This document shows positions 46,964-55,615 of a stretch of DNA of 64,000 bases, one piece after another. The stretch's first letter is position 1. Every line of letters begins with the position of its first letter. The notes below the pieces were generated by a model, which was not told where the DNA came from, searched no databases, and saw only the letters and a list, made by a program, of their open reading frames with translations. Origin of the DNA: Bog-756 sp963699105 (lineage in GTDB: Bacteria; Actinomycetota; Acidimicrobiia; Acidimicrobiales; RAAP-2); the NCBI GenBank assembly GCA_963699105.1, contig CAVOTI010000002.1:104640-168639 (forward strand). The letters run 5' to 3'. Position numbers and translations under genes: made by a program.

Positions 46964-48219
46964 CTACGAACTCGACGCTGTGCCGGCGCCGGCATAGTCC
47001 GTGCCACAGAGCGGCTTGGACGAGATCGGCACGAAGCCAGACTTCTGGGCTTGCAGGATCCAGGCGCACTGGGGGAGGTCGTGGCCAAAAACCGTCGAGT
47101 AGTCGATGTTGATCGGGAGCAACCCGTTGCCGTTGTAGGACTTGATGCTCCGCAACGCATTGACGACCCCCGCCCGACTCGGGTTCTGCCCGGCACCTTG
47201 AAGTCCCTTGATCATGAGGTCGCAGCCGAGCCACGCGAGATCCTGGCCGAAGCTGGGGAACTCGCTCTTGGTGAAATGCCCGTATTTGGTGAGGGCGGCG
47301 GCCATTTGTTCGGTGCCTGCGTTGGGCAACGACAGGGGTCGGACCAGGGACAGGAAGTACGCCCCCTGGAGAGTCGACCATACCGGCGAGTTGATGACGG
47401 ACGGTTCGTAGCCGACCGAGAACAGCACCGCCTTGAGCTTTACACCCGCCTGTTTGAGTGCCGTCATGAGTGCGTAGTTCGAGCTGTCGTCCAACGTGGG
47501 AAGGAGCGCGTCGATGTGCTTCTGGTTGGCCACGAGGGCCTGGGAAGTGAAGTCGACACCGCCAAATGGAACGGTGGTATCCAACACCCCGACCTTGCCT
47601 CCGGCTCGCTGGAAGGATTCAGCGGCGCCTTTCGCCTCGTCGGCCGACAGTGGAGAGACTCCGTAGCCGTAGGCGCCGATCGTCGTTCCACCGTGCGCCT
47701 TCAGAAAGTTACCGTAGATGCTGTTCACGGGTTCCTGCGGGTTCTCGCTTCCCCGGAACGCGTCGAACATGTTGGTATAGGGCTGCTCACCCCATTCGGG
47801 ACCATCGGAGGAGTTGCCCGTGACCGGAACACCGGCTTGCTGAGCGTACTTCGCTGCTAGATAGAAGAGCGGTGAGTTGGCCACGATCCCGACCGCGCCC
47901 CCGGAGACGGCTTCCTGGACCGCTGTCGAGGTCAGGGTTGGGTTGGTCTGGTCGTCGACGACCGACAGGTCGATCTTCCGCCCGTTCACCCCGCCCTCGG
48001 CGTTCTGAAGGTCCACCCGCGCCATGCACGCCTGCTGCGAGTTGCCATACTGAGACGCGGCTTCACCCGTCAGCGAGGCAATGTAGGTGATGTTCAGGGT
48101 GCTCCGCCACCGGATGCCCCAGTCGAAGTCGACGTCGACGCCGACGTCGACCCCGAGCAGGATGTGCACGTCACCGCGGCCAACGTGGCAAGCGTTGCGG
48201 CCAGTATTCCACTCTTCAT
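46964..48219 (-). CDS. Branched-chain-amino-acid-type ABC transporter solute-binding lipoprotein (one frameshift)
   Basis: The ATG at 48219 starts MKSGILAATLATLAAVTCTS, with a signal peptide and lipobox-like Cys followed by a Ser/Thr/Gly linker. One indel near 48104 joins it to LNITYIASLTGEAASQYGNS. The type-I periplasmic fold (ARVDLQNAEGGVNGRKIDLS, VPVTGNSSDGPEWGEQPYTN) follows to the Cys-containing tail CGTDYAGAG. These proteins bind amino acids, amides or aromatic/terpenoid acids. A paralogue lies at 56613-57867. No permease or ATPase genes are visible. Confidence 0.82.
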
Positions 48220-48341
48220 CAAATGCAACTTCGGCTCCAATCAATTGTGCGAGGACGGGCCAGGGGGCCTGTCATCACTGGGTAGATATAAAAGGACATA
48301 ACTCCTGACAGTGCAATGCCCACCAATTGCGGTGCGGAACT

Positions 48342-49421
48342 TCATGGTCGATCGAAAGGGTCTTTGGGTACGGTCAGGTCCAGGTCGAGGGAGCTCAGAA
48401 GGCCAGGGTCTGCCGCCACTACGAGGGGGATGGCGTTGACGACCCGCATGGCCGTCGCCACGATGGCACTGTTGCCTGCGTCGTGCCCAACGGCTGGGCC
48501 AAGAGTGAGCCGGCACTCCATGTCCGGGTCGCCCTCGATGCTGACCAGATAGGTGGCGTCGTTCTCCGACGATGGCCACTCCGGGGCAACGTCTCTGGCC
48601 ATCCTGATGACGTGGTCGACAACGATCGCCTCGCGACCCCCGACGATCCCGCACGCGGTCGTCCTGACCGCACCAACGGTTCCAGCCGGAATGGACCCGA
48701 ATGCGACGTCGATGGCTTTTTCCGTGAGCACGCGATCGAGTCGACCCCGGATCTCTTCGAGCTCGACGCCGAGTCCTTGGGCGATCAGGGCGATCGGCGC
48801 CTTCCACACCATGGGGATGACACCCGGCATGGCGAGCAGGGGCTCGAAGTCGAGGGGACGTCCGAAGCCCATTCCGTTCATCATCACCTCGGCCACCGGA
48901 TAGTGGTCGTTCAACGAGACCTCCACCAGGCGGACCGACCGGATGCTCCTCGACAGCGTTGTCAGCACGAGAGCCAACTGGTCGGAGGCGAAGCCCGGGA
49001 AGATCCCCGATGCGAAGAGCGACGCTCCACCGGAGTTCGCCGCCTTGCTCAGTCGTTCGCGGAGCCCGGCGTCGGCCACGGGCGGATAGACCAACTCGGT
49101 CGATGTCGTCGTGACCACGTTGATCCCGCGCTCCAGGAGTCGCTCGTAGTCCGGAACGGCCCCAGCCCCCCGCTCGGGGCCGCTTGCCCCGTACACGACA
49201 CAGTCCGGTTCGAGCGCGACGAGCGCCTCGGCGTCGCCGGTGGCGAGAACCCCGAGAGGCTCGATGCCGGCCAGCTCTCCTGCGTCGCGGCCGACCTTTT
49301 CAGGGGTGTGTACCCACACGCCCACCAGCTCGAGGTCGGGACGCAGGTCGATGGCCCCGATGGCGTTCGATCCAATCCCCCCGGTGGACCAGACCACGAC
49401 TCGATACGAATCGGTTCGCAC
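48342..49421 (-). CDS. DapB-like NAD(P)-dependent dehydrogenase/reductase
   Basis: This 359-aa protein starts with a GTG at 49421 and has AAGGAG six bases upstream. The Rossmann motif RVVVWSTGGIGSNAIGAIDL and the segment LELVGVWVHTPEKVGRDAGE match the dihydrodipicolinate-reductase-like group that includes 2,4-diaminopentanoate dehydrogenase. NVVTTTSTELVYPP and the C-terminal alpha+beta domain follow. Members with P450s in actinobacteria are of unknown function. It is the last gene of the AveC-like operon and is intact. Confidence 0.8.
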   Translation of the reverse strand: MRTDSYRVVVWSTGGIGSNAIGAIDLRPDLELVGVWVHTPEKVGRDAGELAGIEPLGVLATGDAEALVALEPDCVVYGASGPERGAGAVPDYERLLERGINVVTTTSTELVYPPVADAGLRERLSKAANSGGASLFASGIFPGFASDQLALVLTTLSRSIRSVRLVEVSLNDHYPVAEVMMNGMGFGRPLDFEPLLAMPGVIPMVWKAPIALIAQGLGVELEEIRGRLDRVLTEKAIDVAFGSIPAGTVGAVRTTACGIVGGREAIVVDHVIRMARDVAPEWPSSENDATYLVSIEGDPDMECRLTLGPAVGHDAGNSAIVATAMRVVNAIPLVVAADPGLLSSLDLDLTVPKDPFDRP

Positions 49422-49443
49422 CGTCAGCTCCTTCGGCTCGCGG

Positions 49444-50412
49444 TCACGCTCGGGCCCGGACGACGGCGGTGGCGGCGCGCTCCAGATACGGCCAGGCCAG
49501 ATCCGGTGGGAGGCCACCGCACAGCGGCAACAACGGCAGGGAGTCGCCCCCGCGTACCCGGGTAGCCGCCTCGTCAATCGTGAGGATCCGGTAGGCGGTG
49601 TCCGCACGCAGCTCCTCCACAGTGCGAGCGGTGCTGATGCTGGCGACCGGAGCATCGCCATGCCGGTAGGAGGCTGCCGTCATCGCATCGTGGAGGAGAT
49701 GTGGGCCCAGTTCCTCCCACGCTCGGTCGACGTCGTCGGCAACGAAGACGGTCGTTGGAGCGGCAGGGTCGGGCAGTTGGACGAATCCGGGTTCGCAACC
49801 GGCATCCTGGCAGGCCGCGTCGTATGCCTCCTCCAACCCCGGGGGTGCCGCTTGGGCGATGAGGCCGAGCCCGAACCGCCCCGCCCGCCGGGCAGCGGCA
49901 ACACTCCCCCCGCCGACGAAGAGCTGCGGACCCCCCGAGATCGGCAGCGGCGTCACCCTGGTCGATCGGCCACCTACGGCGTCGTCGCCTCCGGCCAACA
50001 AGCGCAGCAACAGCGCCAGGTGGTCGTCGGCGAGAGCCCCGCGGCGGCCGGGCTCGATACCGAAGTGCTCGTACTCCTCGAGGCGGTGCCCGACGCCGAG
50101 CACGTAGGCGACACGGCCGCCGCTGATGATGTCCAGGACGCTCATGTCCTCCGCCAGGCGGACTGGGTCGTAGAAGGGCAGCACCAGCGCGGCAAGGAGG
50201 ATCGGTAGACGCTTGGTGCGGGCGACGATCGCCGAGGCGAGGACGATCGGGGACGGGAGATGGCGATCCTCGGTGCCGTGGTGCTCGGACAGCACGGCGA
50301 CGAGCGCGCCTCGGTCTTCGGCCCAGGCGCACATCTCAATGCCAGCGGCGTACAGTTCGCCGATGGGCGCTCCGAACACGGGCGCACGCATGTCGAACCG
50401 GAGGGTGAACAC
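49444..50412 (-). CDS. LLM-class flavin (probably F420)-dependent oxidoreductase
   Basis: This 322-aa TIM-barrel enzyme has a GTG at 50412 preceded by GGAG. Typical segments are VLSEHHGTEDRHLPSPIVLA (luciferase signature), ILLAALVLPFYDPVRLAEDM and GGRVAYVLGVGHRLEEYEHF. LLM enzymes in actinobacteria mostly use F420 and hydride transfer or monooxygenation on aldehydes, alcohols or terpenoids. It starts 2 bases after the SDR stop, so it is coupled. A long in-frame reading that fuses it to the SDR is caused by an indel in the SDR. Intact. Confidence 0.87.
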   Translation of the reverse strand: MFTLRFDMRAPVFGAPIGELYAAGIEMCAWAEDRGALVAVLSEHHGTEDRHLPSPIVLASAIVARTKRLPILLAALVLPFYDPVRLAEDMSVLDIISGGRVAYVLGVGHRLEEYEHFGIEPGRRGALADDHLALLLRLLAGGDDAVGGRSTRVTPLPISGGPQLFVGGGSVAAARRAGRFGLGLIAQAAPPGLEEAYDAACQDAGCEPGFVQLPDPAAPTTVFVADDVDRAWEELGPHLLHDAMTAASYRHGDAPVASISTARTVEELRADTAYRILTIDEAATRVRGGDSLPLLPLCGGLPPDLAWPYLERAATAVVRARA

Positions 50413-50414
50413 GG

Positions 50415-51409
50415 TCACATCTCCGTCGACCGCTGAGCCGCGGCGGTGTGCCGCGAAGTGCTTACCGGTTTGGGGAGCCTGAGGGCTCTCGTGATAAGGA
50501 CCTGCATGGCCCTGTCCGGCAGCAGCCGACATCCGTAGAGGAGCAGCGCTGCATCGATGCCGACCGGGTGGCGACAGAAGGGCCTCCGGTCGAGTAGCGC
50601 TCGCTCGACTGCCGGAGCGAAGCGGTCCGGGAGGGCGGGCGAACCGGCGCATGATCTCGCCCGCTGCTTCGAGGGACTCGTGGAGGGGGAGGTACGGGCC
50701 CTCCGGGTCCTTCCAACTCGGGGTGAGCTCGAGGACGTCGGTCTTGAAGGTACCGGTGACAAGAGCGGTGATCCCCAGACCGAATGGAGCCACCTCCATC
50801 GCCAGCGACTCGGCCCACCGCTCGAGCGTGGCCTTGCTTGCCGAGTAGGCGCTGGTTGCCGGCATGCCCCGAAGGGCCGCCTGGCTGGAGACGACGACGA
50901 TCCGGCCTCGACCGGCCGCACGCATGGCCGGGAGTAGTTGGCGGGTGAAGCTGATCGGTCCGAACAGGTTGGTGGTGAAGATGCCCTCGACAGCGTCGGG
51001 AGGCATCTCCTCAACGGCGCCGGCGGCAGCCACCCCGGCGTTGTGCACGATGCCGTCCGGTGCCCCGACCTGGTCGATGACAGCGGTCGCGGCGGCGGCG
51101 ATCGAAGACGGTTCGTCGAGATCGAGGCGGATGCCCATCAGGCGTCGGTCATCGAACGACCCACCCAGGCGCTCCGCCAGCCGCTTCAGCCCATCGTCGG
51201 GACTTCGCATGGCGGCCAGCACCGTCCAGCCTCGTCGGTAGAGATACGCGGCCGTGGAAAGCCCCAGACCTCGGGATGCCCCGGTGATGACGACCGTTCG
51301 CGATGGTGTCTGTCCGTGGAGGTGGACAGGAGCCCCGGGCGTGCGGGTTGCCGGCAACTCCAAGCCGCCCGGTCGCGCGCTTCGGTTCGCCGGACCTCGT
51401 CTCAACCAT
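50415..51409 (-). CDS. Short-chain dehydrogenase/reductase A (one frameshift)
   Basis: The Rossmann motif TVVITGASRGLGLSTAAYLY, the segment GIVHNAGVAAAGAVEEM (NAG) and VVVSSQAALRGMPATSAYSASKA (Ser-Tyr-Lys triad) define a classical SDR. A frame change near 50640 gives the tail FAPAVERALLDRRPFC to AAAQRSTEM at 50415. The start is uncertain: the ATG at 51409 is in a different frame from the Rossmann motif, so a TTG near 51370 or one indel is needed. It lies between the P450 and LLM genes in one coupled operon. Confidence 0.75.
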
Positions 51410-52625
51410 GGTGGCTCGTCGCGTCTGGGTCGGATCGGGAGGTACCCCCACCCCCGCACGCTGCCGGTGTGGGCCATCTTCCCCTGGTCGACGTCGACCT
51501 CCCACGCCGGCCACCGTCGGAGAATCTCCTCCAGTGCGACCCTCCCCTCCAACCGGGCCAGGGCAGCTCCGAGGCAGAAGTGGAGCCCGAAGCCGAACGA
51601 CAGATGGGGTCCCTCGTCGCGGTGGACGTCGAACTCGTCGGGTCTCGTGAAGTGGCGCTCGTCCCGGTTGGCGGCGCCGTTGAGGAGCAGCATCGTCGAC
51701 CCCTCCGGCACGATCGTGCCCTGCACCTCGACGTCGTGCTGCACGTAACGCGCCTGGACCGGCGAGGGTGACTCCAGGCGGAGGATCTCCTCGATGGCGT
51801 TCGGGATCAGCGAAGGGTCTTCGACGAGCAGTGCGGCGCTGGTCCGGGTGGTGTGCGAGGAGTTGCATCGTGAAGCCGATGAGCCGCGTTGCGGTCTCGT
51901 TGCCGGCGCCGGCCACCATGCTGGCGTAGGTGACCACCTCGTCGCGGGTGAGGGACCGCAGCGAGCCGTCGGGTTCGTCGACCTCGGCGTTCAGCAGCTT
52001 GGTCATCAGGTCGTCGGACGGGTTCCGCGAGCGCCAGTCGACGTAGTCGGCGAGCACCGACAAGATGTCGTCGAACGAGGACTGGTCGAAGGCGACCGGC
52101 GAGCCATCGGTGGTGAGTACCTCGTCGGTTCGTTTGCGGTAGGCGAGCTGATCGGCCTCGGGGATACCGAACAGGAACCCGATGGTCCGAAGCGGGACCT
52201 CCACACCGAACTCGCCGATGACATCGAACTCGTCCCTTCCGACCAACGCATCGAGTGCACTGACGCAGTAACTGCGGACGAGGGGTTCGAGATCGAGCAT
52301 GATGTCTCGGCGTGAACACCCGTGCAAGCAGGGCTCGGTGCGCGTCGTGGATCGGCGGATCCTCGAAGAGGACGATCCCTGGTGGGATCTCGACGCCGGC
52401 GCTGATGATCTCCAGGACCGTGCCGCGGCCGGAGCGATATGTGTCCCAGTCGAGAAGCGCAGGCTTGACGTCATCCCACCTGCTCAGCGCGTAGAAGTCG
52501 AGCTCCTCGTTCCGGTACAGCGGAGATTCGTCCCGGAGCCGGCGCCAGGTCGGGTACGGATCGTCGTCGATGTCCACGTCGTAGGGGTCGTAGTGGACAG
52601 CTGCAGCGGGGGTTGTCGGGGTCAT
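51402..52625 (-). CDS. Cytochrome P450 of the AveC-like operon (frameshifted)
   Basis: It starts MTPTTPAAAVHYDPYDVDID at the ATG at 52625, which overlaps the AveC-like stop (ATGA). The I helix reads SMVAGAGNETATRLIGFTMQ, the ExxR motif is in IEEILRLESPSPVQA, and the heme loop is SFGFGLHFCLGAALARLEGR with the Cys ligand. Frames change near 52310 and 51830; the 3' end is uncertain, and I place it at the stop at 51402. About 405 aa, the normal length. The substrate is unknown. Confidence 0.87.
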
Positions 52626-53458
52626 GCGCTTCCTTCGATCGATCGGTCAGCGACCCGGGTGACCGGGTGCCATAGCAGGGGCTGGTTCGGTACGCCTGGG
52701 AACAGGGGAGCCGTGGGTCCCGCGGTCACCCGACCCTCCAACTTCGTCACGAGATGGGGCGCGAAGACCGCGCCGTAAAGCAGATTTGCGATGACGACGA
52801 CACCGATGATGGACAGTACGGTTGATCGAAGACGGCTCGTCGACCTGGCGTCGGCCAACGTTTCGATGACGGTGCGTCCTTCGGGATCCGTTCGTCCGAG
52901 GATGTAGGCGAAGACCATCATCATCACGCCCATCGCGAGGGCGTCGTAGAGCGGGTACTGGTGCTTGGTCCCCTGCCACAGCGCAAGCCCGGGGATCACC
53001 CGGCCGTAGTAGAAGACGCCGAGCCGGGCGCCCAGGATCCCGTTGAAGAGGAAGGCCCAGAGGAAGCCGACGACGAGCCCGACGGTGAGAAGGGTGGTCG
53101 GCCTGCGCCAGTGGAACCTCGAGCTCAGCCAACGCCCGAGAGCGGCGCCGGTCAGGGCGGGCGTCACGAAATAGGAGATGTAGCCGACGGGCACCGACGC
53201 AGGCAGCCCGCCCCAGGTCATGTCCAACGGCCACCACGACGGCATGCGGGGGATGGCGGGCGCGAACTGGGCGTACACCGCCCAGTCGTAGGGCGCCTCG
53301 ATCCAGGAGATCGAGATCGCCGCGATGCAGACGAGCAGGAGCGGGTGGAGGCGGCGGCGGCGATAGGTGAGATACACGCCGATTGCGACGAACGCGAGCC
53401 CGCCGACGTAGGCGAAGCCGATGGACGCCTTCAGCAAGGGCGTCAACTCATGGCTCAT
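52622..53458 (-). CDS. AveC-like (spirocyclase family) membrane protein
   Basis: This 278-aa protein has six to seven membrane spans. The segments ISISWIEAPYDWAVYAQFAP, SWWPLDMTWGGLPASVPVGY, YGRVIPGLALWQGTKHQYPL and YILGRTDPEGRTVIETLADA match the AveC family, named for the Streptomyces avermectin protein that shapes the spiroketal. Actinobacterial relatives often neighbour P450s but their reactions are unknown. Its ATG overlaps the stop of a 38-aa peptide gene. Intact. Confidence 0.8.
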   Translation of the reverse strand: MSHELTPLLKASIGFAYVGGLAFVAIGVYLTYRRRRLHPLLLVCIAAISISWIEAPYDWAVYAQFAPAIPRMPSWWPLDMTWGGLPASVPVGYISYFVTPALTGAALGRWLSSRFHWRRPTTLLTVGLVVGFLWAFLFNGILGARLGVFYYGRVIPGLALWQGTKHQYPLYDALAMGVMMMVFAYILGRTDPEGRTVIETLADARSTSRLRSTVLSIIGVVVIANLLYGAVFAPHLVTKLEGRVTAGPTAPLFPGVPNQPLLWHPVTRVADRSIEGSA

Positions 53459-53571
53459 CGGTCGCGCTCTTGGCTCGGGGAACGACGTGCTTCGGGGTCG
53501 TAGCGAAGCACCAAGCCGAAAATGAGGACGATCAGTCCGAATAGCGTGCCCAGCATGATGACTGCGCCCAT
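53455..53571 (-). CDS. 38-aa single-pass membrane peptide, first gene of the AveC-like operon
   Basis: It starts MGAVIMLGTLFGLIVLIFGL, a membrane span, and ends with the charged tail RYDPEARRSPSQERDR. Its stop overlaps the AveC-like ATG (ATGA), and AAGGGG lies upstream of its own ATG at 53571. No family is recognised. The overlap and promoter-proximal place argue that it is translated; it could be a small subunit of the AveC-like protein or a leader that couples translation. Confidence 0.6.
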   Translation of the reverse strand: MGAVIMLGTLFGLIVLIFGLVLRYDPEARRSPSQERDR

Positions 53572-53606
53572 GTCCGCACCCCTTCGATGCGAACTCTAGA
53601 TCGCTT

Positions 53607-53624
53607 AGATAGTGGACACTATCT
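53607..53624. promoter_or_regulatory. TetR operator palindrome AGATAGTGGACACTATCT
   Basis: A perfect inverted repeat with 8-base arms and a GA centre lies between the small-peptide start (53571, minus) and the TetR start (53666, plus). It is the probable shared operator for the AveC-like operon and its regulator. Confidence 0.75.
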
Positions 53625-53665
53625 TAACCGTCGACCGCCGAGCGCAGTTCGAGGAGCGAACGACC

Positions 53666-54331
53666 GTGCCCCAGCGACCTTCGACTAAGAAGCAGCCGGC
53701 GACAGAGACGGCGGCCCAGGCGACGCGCCGGCCCCGTGGCGAGCCGCGGAGACTCCTGCTCGACGCCGCCCGCGACCTCTTCGCCCGCCAGGACTACCGC
53801 AGCACCACTACCCGCGAAATCGCCGAGGCCGCCGGCGTCACCGAACACCTGCTCTTCCGTCACTTCGGCTCGAAGGCGGCCCTGTTCCGCGAAGCCCTCG
53901 TCCTTCCCTTCACCAGCTTCGTCGACGAGTTCGGCCGGACGTGGCGGACGGTCGTCCCCGAGGAGACCGACGAGCAGGAGCTGGCCCGGCATTTCGTCGG
54001 ACAGCTCTACGACGTGTTCGTCGAACATCGGGGTCTCGTCGTGACGCTCTTGGCATCGGAGGCTCTGAGCGAGGAGGAGATGGCTGACGCCGGCATCGCG
54101 GACATCCGGCGGGCACTTGCCGTCCTCGGCCAGATCGGCGCCGAGGGCATGGACATCCGGGGGATGCGATCGAGCCACCCGGACCTGGCGGCCCACTCGA
54201 CGGTGGCGATGATCGCCGGCATGGCGGCGTTGCGTTCGACCTTCTTCGGAACCAAGCAGCCGTCAAGGGAGGCGATCGTCGATGAACTCACCCAGGCCAT
54301 CCTTCACGGCTTCCTGCATCGGCAGGGCTGA
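53666..54331 (+). CDS. TetR family regulator of the AveC-like operon
   Basis: I chose the GTG at 53666 (221 aa) with GAGGAG 9 bases upstream; an upstream GTG at 53612 would start inside the operator. The DNA-binding domain is LLLDAARDLFARQDYRSTTT, REIAEAAGVTEHLLFRHFGS. The ligand domain follows. The C-terminal 18 residues (IVDELTQAILHGFLHRQG) and the flanking 60 bases are duplicated at 55426-55518. Intact. Confidence 0.9.
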   Translation: MPQRPSTKKQPATETAAQATRRPRGEPRRLLLDAARDLFARQDYRSTTTREIAEAAGVTEHLLFRHFGSKAALFREALVLPFTSFVDEFGRTWRTVVPEETDEQELARHFVGQLYDVFVEHRGLVVTLLASEALSEEEMADAGIADIRRALAVLGQIGAEGMDIRGMRSSHPDLAAHSTVAMIAGMAALRSTFFGTKQPSREAIVDELTQAILHGFLHRQG

Positions 54332-54368
54332 GCAGCCAATGTGTCAAGGAGTGATCACGGCTATTTGG
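54275..54368. repeat. Direct repeat copy 1 (3' end of TetR gene and flank)
   Basis: It begins ATCGTCGATGAACTCACCC and ends CTATTTGG. It is about 80% identical to 55426-55518, in the same orientation. The two copies bracket the alpha/beta-hydrolase gene, whose stop codon lies at the start of copy 2. Confidence 0.8.
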
Positions 54369-54508
54369 ACTGCCTGCCTCCACCTGGCGCACGGATGCCG
54401 TCGCTGACAGGTGGCCCACGTCCCGATGCATGGGCCATTTTCTGCCACCAGGTCCCGCCTTGAGGCCCGTCTACCGGCGAGAGATAGCCCCGTTTGTTAC
54501 GGTTCGGC

Positions 54509-55426
54509 GTGGCGACCACCGATGTGTCCCCGTTCCATCCCGATCTGCGTCGCGCAGCCCGCTTTCTCCCTCGCGCCCCCTTTGGCCCTCGCACGGTAAA
54601 GTTGGTACGAGTAGCGACCAAAAGCTTGGCCCTACGCAGAGCACCCGGCGTGCAGATCGTCCGGGTCGGTGGCACCTCAGTCCGTGTCCACGGCCGGCCG
54701 ACTGGCCCGGGGCGGCGCCCGGGGCTGTTGTGGGTTCACGGAGGTGGGTACATGATCGGATGTGCGGCCCAAGACGACCACGTGTGCCGAGCCTTCGCCC
54801 ACGAGCTGGGGATCGTCGTCGCAGCCCCCAACTACGGGCTTTCACCTGAGCGCAGCTTTCCCGCGCCGCTCGACGACTGCTACCAGGCGCTTGGGTGGCT
54901 CGCTTCACAGCCTGATATCGATCCGACCAGGGTGAGTGTCGGTGGGGACAGCGCGGGCGGTGGATTGGCAGCAGCCCTCGCTCTGCGCGCCCGGATGGAC
55001 GGAGTCGTCTCCATCGCCTTTCAGCTCCTGACCTATCCCATGCTCGATGACCGCACCGCGACACGTACCGACATCGATGAGACTTGCATGCGCTTGTGGA
55101 ACAACGCTGCCAATCGGTTGGGATGGGAGTCCTACACCGGCCTTCCGGCCGGCTCACCTGAGGTCACCCCACTGGCAGCGCCAGGCCGCTGTAAGGACTT
55201 TGCCGGGCTCCCGCCCGCGTGGATCGGCGTGGGAACCCTCGATCTCTTCCACGACGAGTCCCTTGCCTACGCGGATGGGCTTCGGGCTGCCGGCGTCGAG
55301 TGTGCCCTCGAAGTGGTAAACGGGGCATTTCATGGCTTCGACTTCGTATCCAAGTCGCCCGTGGTAAACATGTTTCGCCAAACCCAGCTCGCCGCCCTGG
55401 CGTCGGCGTTGGGCGTGGATCGGTAA
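54509..55426 (+). CDS. HSL-family alpha/beta-hydrolase
   Basis: A 305-aa esterase from the GTG at 54509 (a TTG at 54494 is an alternative). The oxyanion motif is LLWVHGGGYMIGCAAQ, the nucleophile is VSVGGDSAGGGLAAALA, the acid is in GTLDLFHDESLAYA and the His in VVNGAFHGFDFVS. It hydrolyses short to medium esters; the substrate is unknown. It follows the TetR gene and lies between the two direct repeats. Intact. Confidence 0.88.
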   Translation: MATTDVSPFHPDLRRAARFLPRAPFGPRTVKLVRVATKSLALRRAPGVQIVRVGGTSVRVHGRPTGPGRRPGLLWVHGGGYMIGCAAQDDHVCRAFAHELGIVVAAPNYGLSPERSFPAPLDDCYQALGWLASQPDIDPTRVSVGGDSAGGGLAAALALRARMDGVVSIAFQLLTYPMLDDRTATRTDIDETCMRLWNNAANRLGWESYTGLPAGSPEVTPLAAPGRCKDFAGLPPAWIGVGTLDLFHDESLAYADGLRAAGVECALEVVNGAFHGFDFVSKSPVVNMFRQTQLAALASALGVDR

Positions 55427-55518
55427 TCGTCGAGGAGCTCATCCAGGCCATCCTTCACGGCTTCCTGAATCACAGGGCTGAGCAGCCAACGTGCCGAGTG
55501 GTGACCACCGGTATTTGG
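55426..55518. repeat. Direct repeat copy 2 (TetR-tail remnant)
   Basis: It encodes IVEELIQAILHGFLN, matching the TetR tail, but lacks the rest of the gene and changes frame by one base. The remnant suggests that a TetR gene or its 3' end was duplicated together with, or by insertion of, the hydrolase. Confidence 0.8.
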
Positions 55519-55615
55519 GATTGTCGTGTCCACCGGCGCATCCCCCAAGGTCCGAATGACCATTGCCCTGGTGACTGCCGTTCGTCACCGCTGTCCAGTG
55601 AGCTAAAAGCGTGGC

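Noticed and set aside
49444..51744. A single 766-codon frame fusing P450 C-terminus, SDR and LLM oxidoreductase
   Set aside because: The SDR tail and its own stop (50415) read well in another frame, the LLM gene has its own GTG and ribosome-binding site, and the P450 end also has a better stop after one base change. The fusion is most likely caused by indels.
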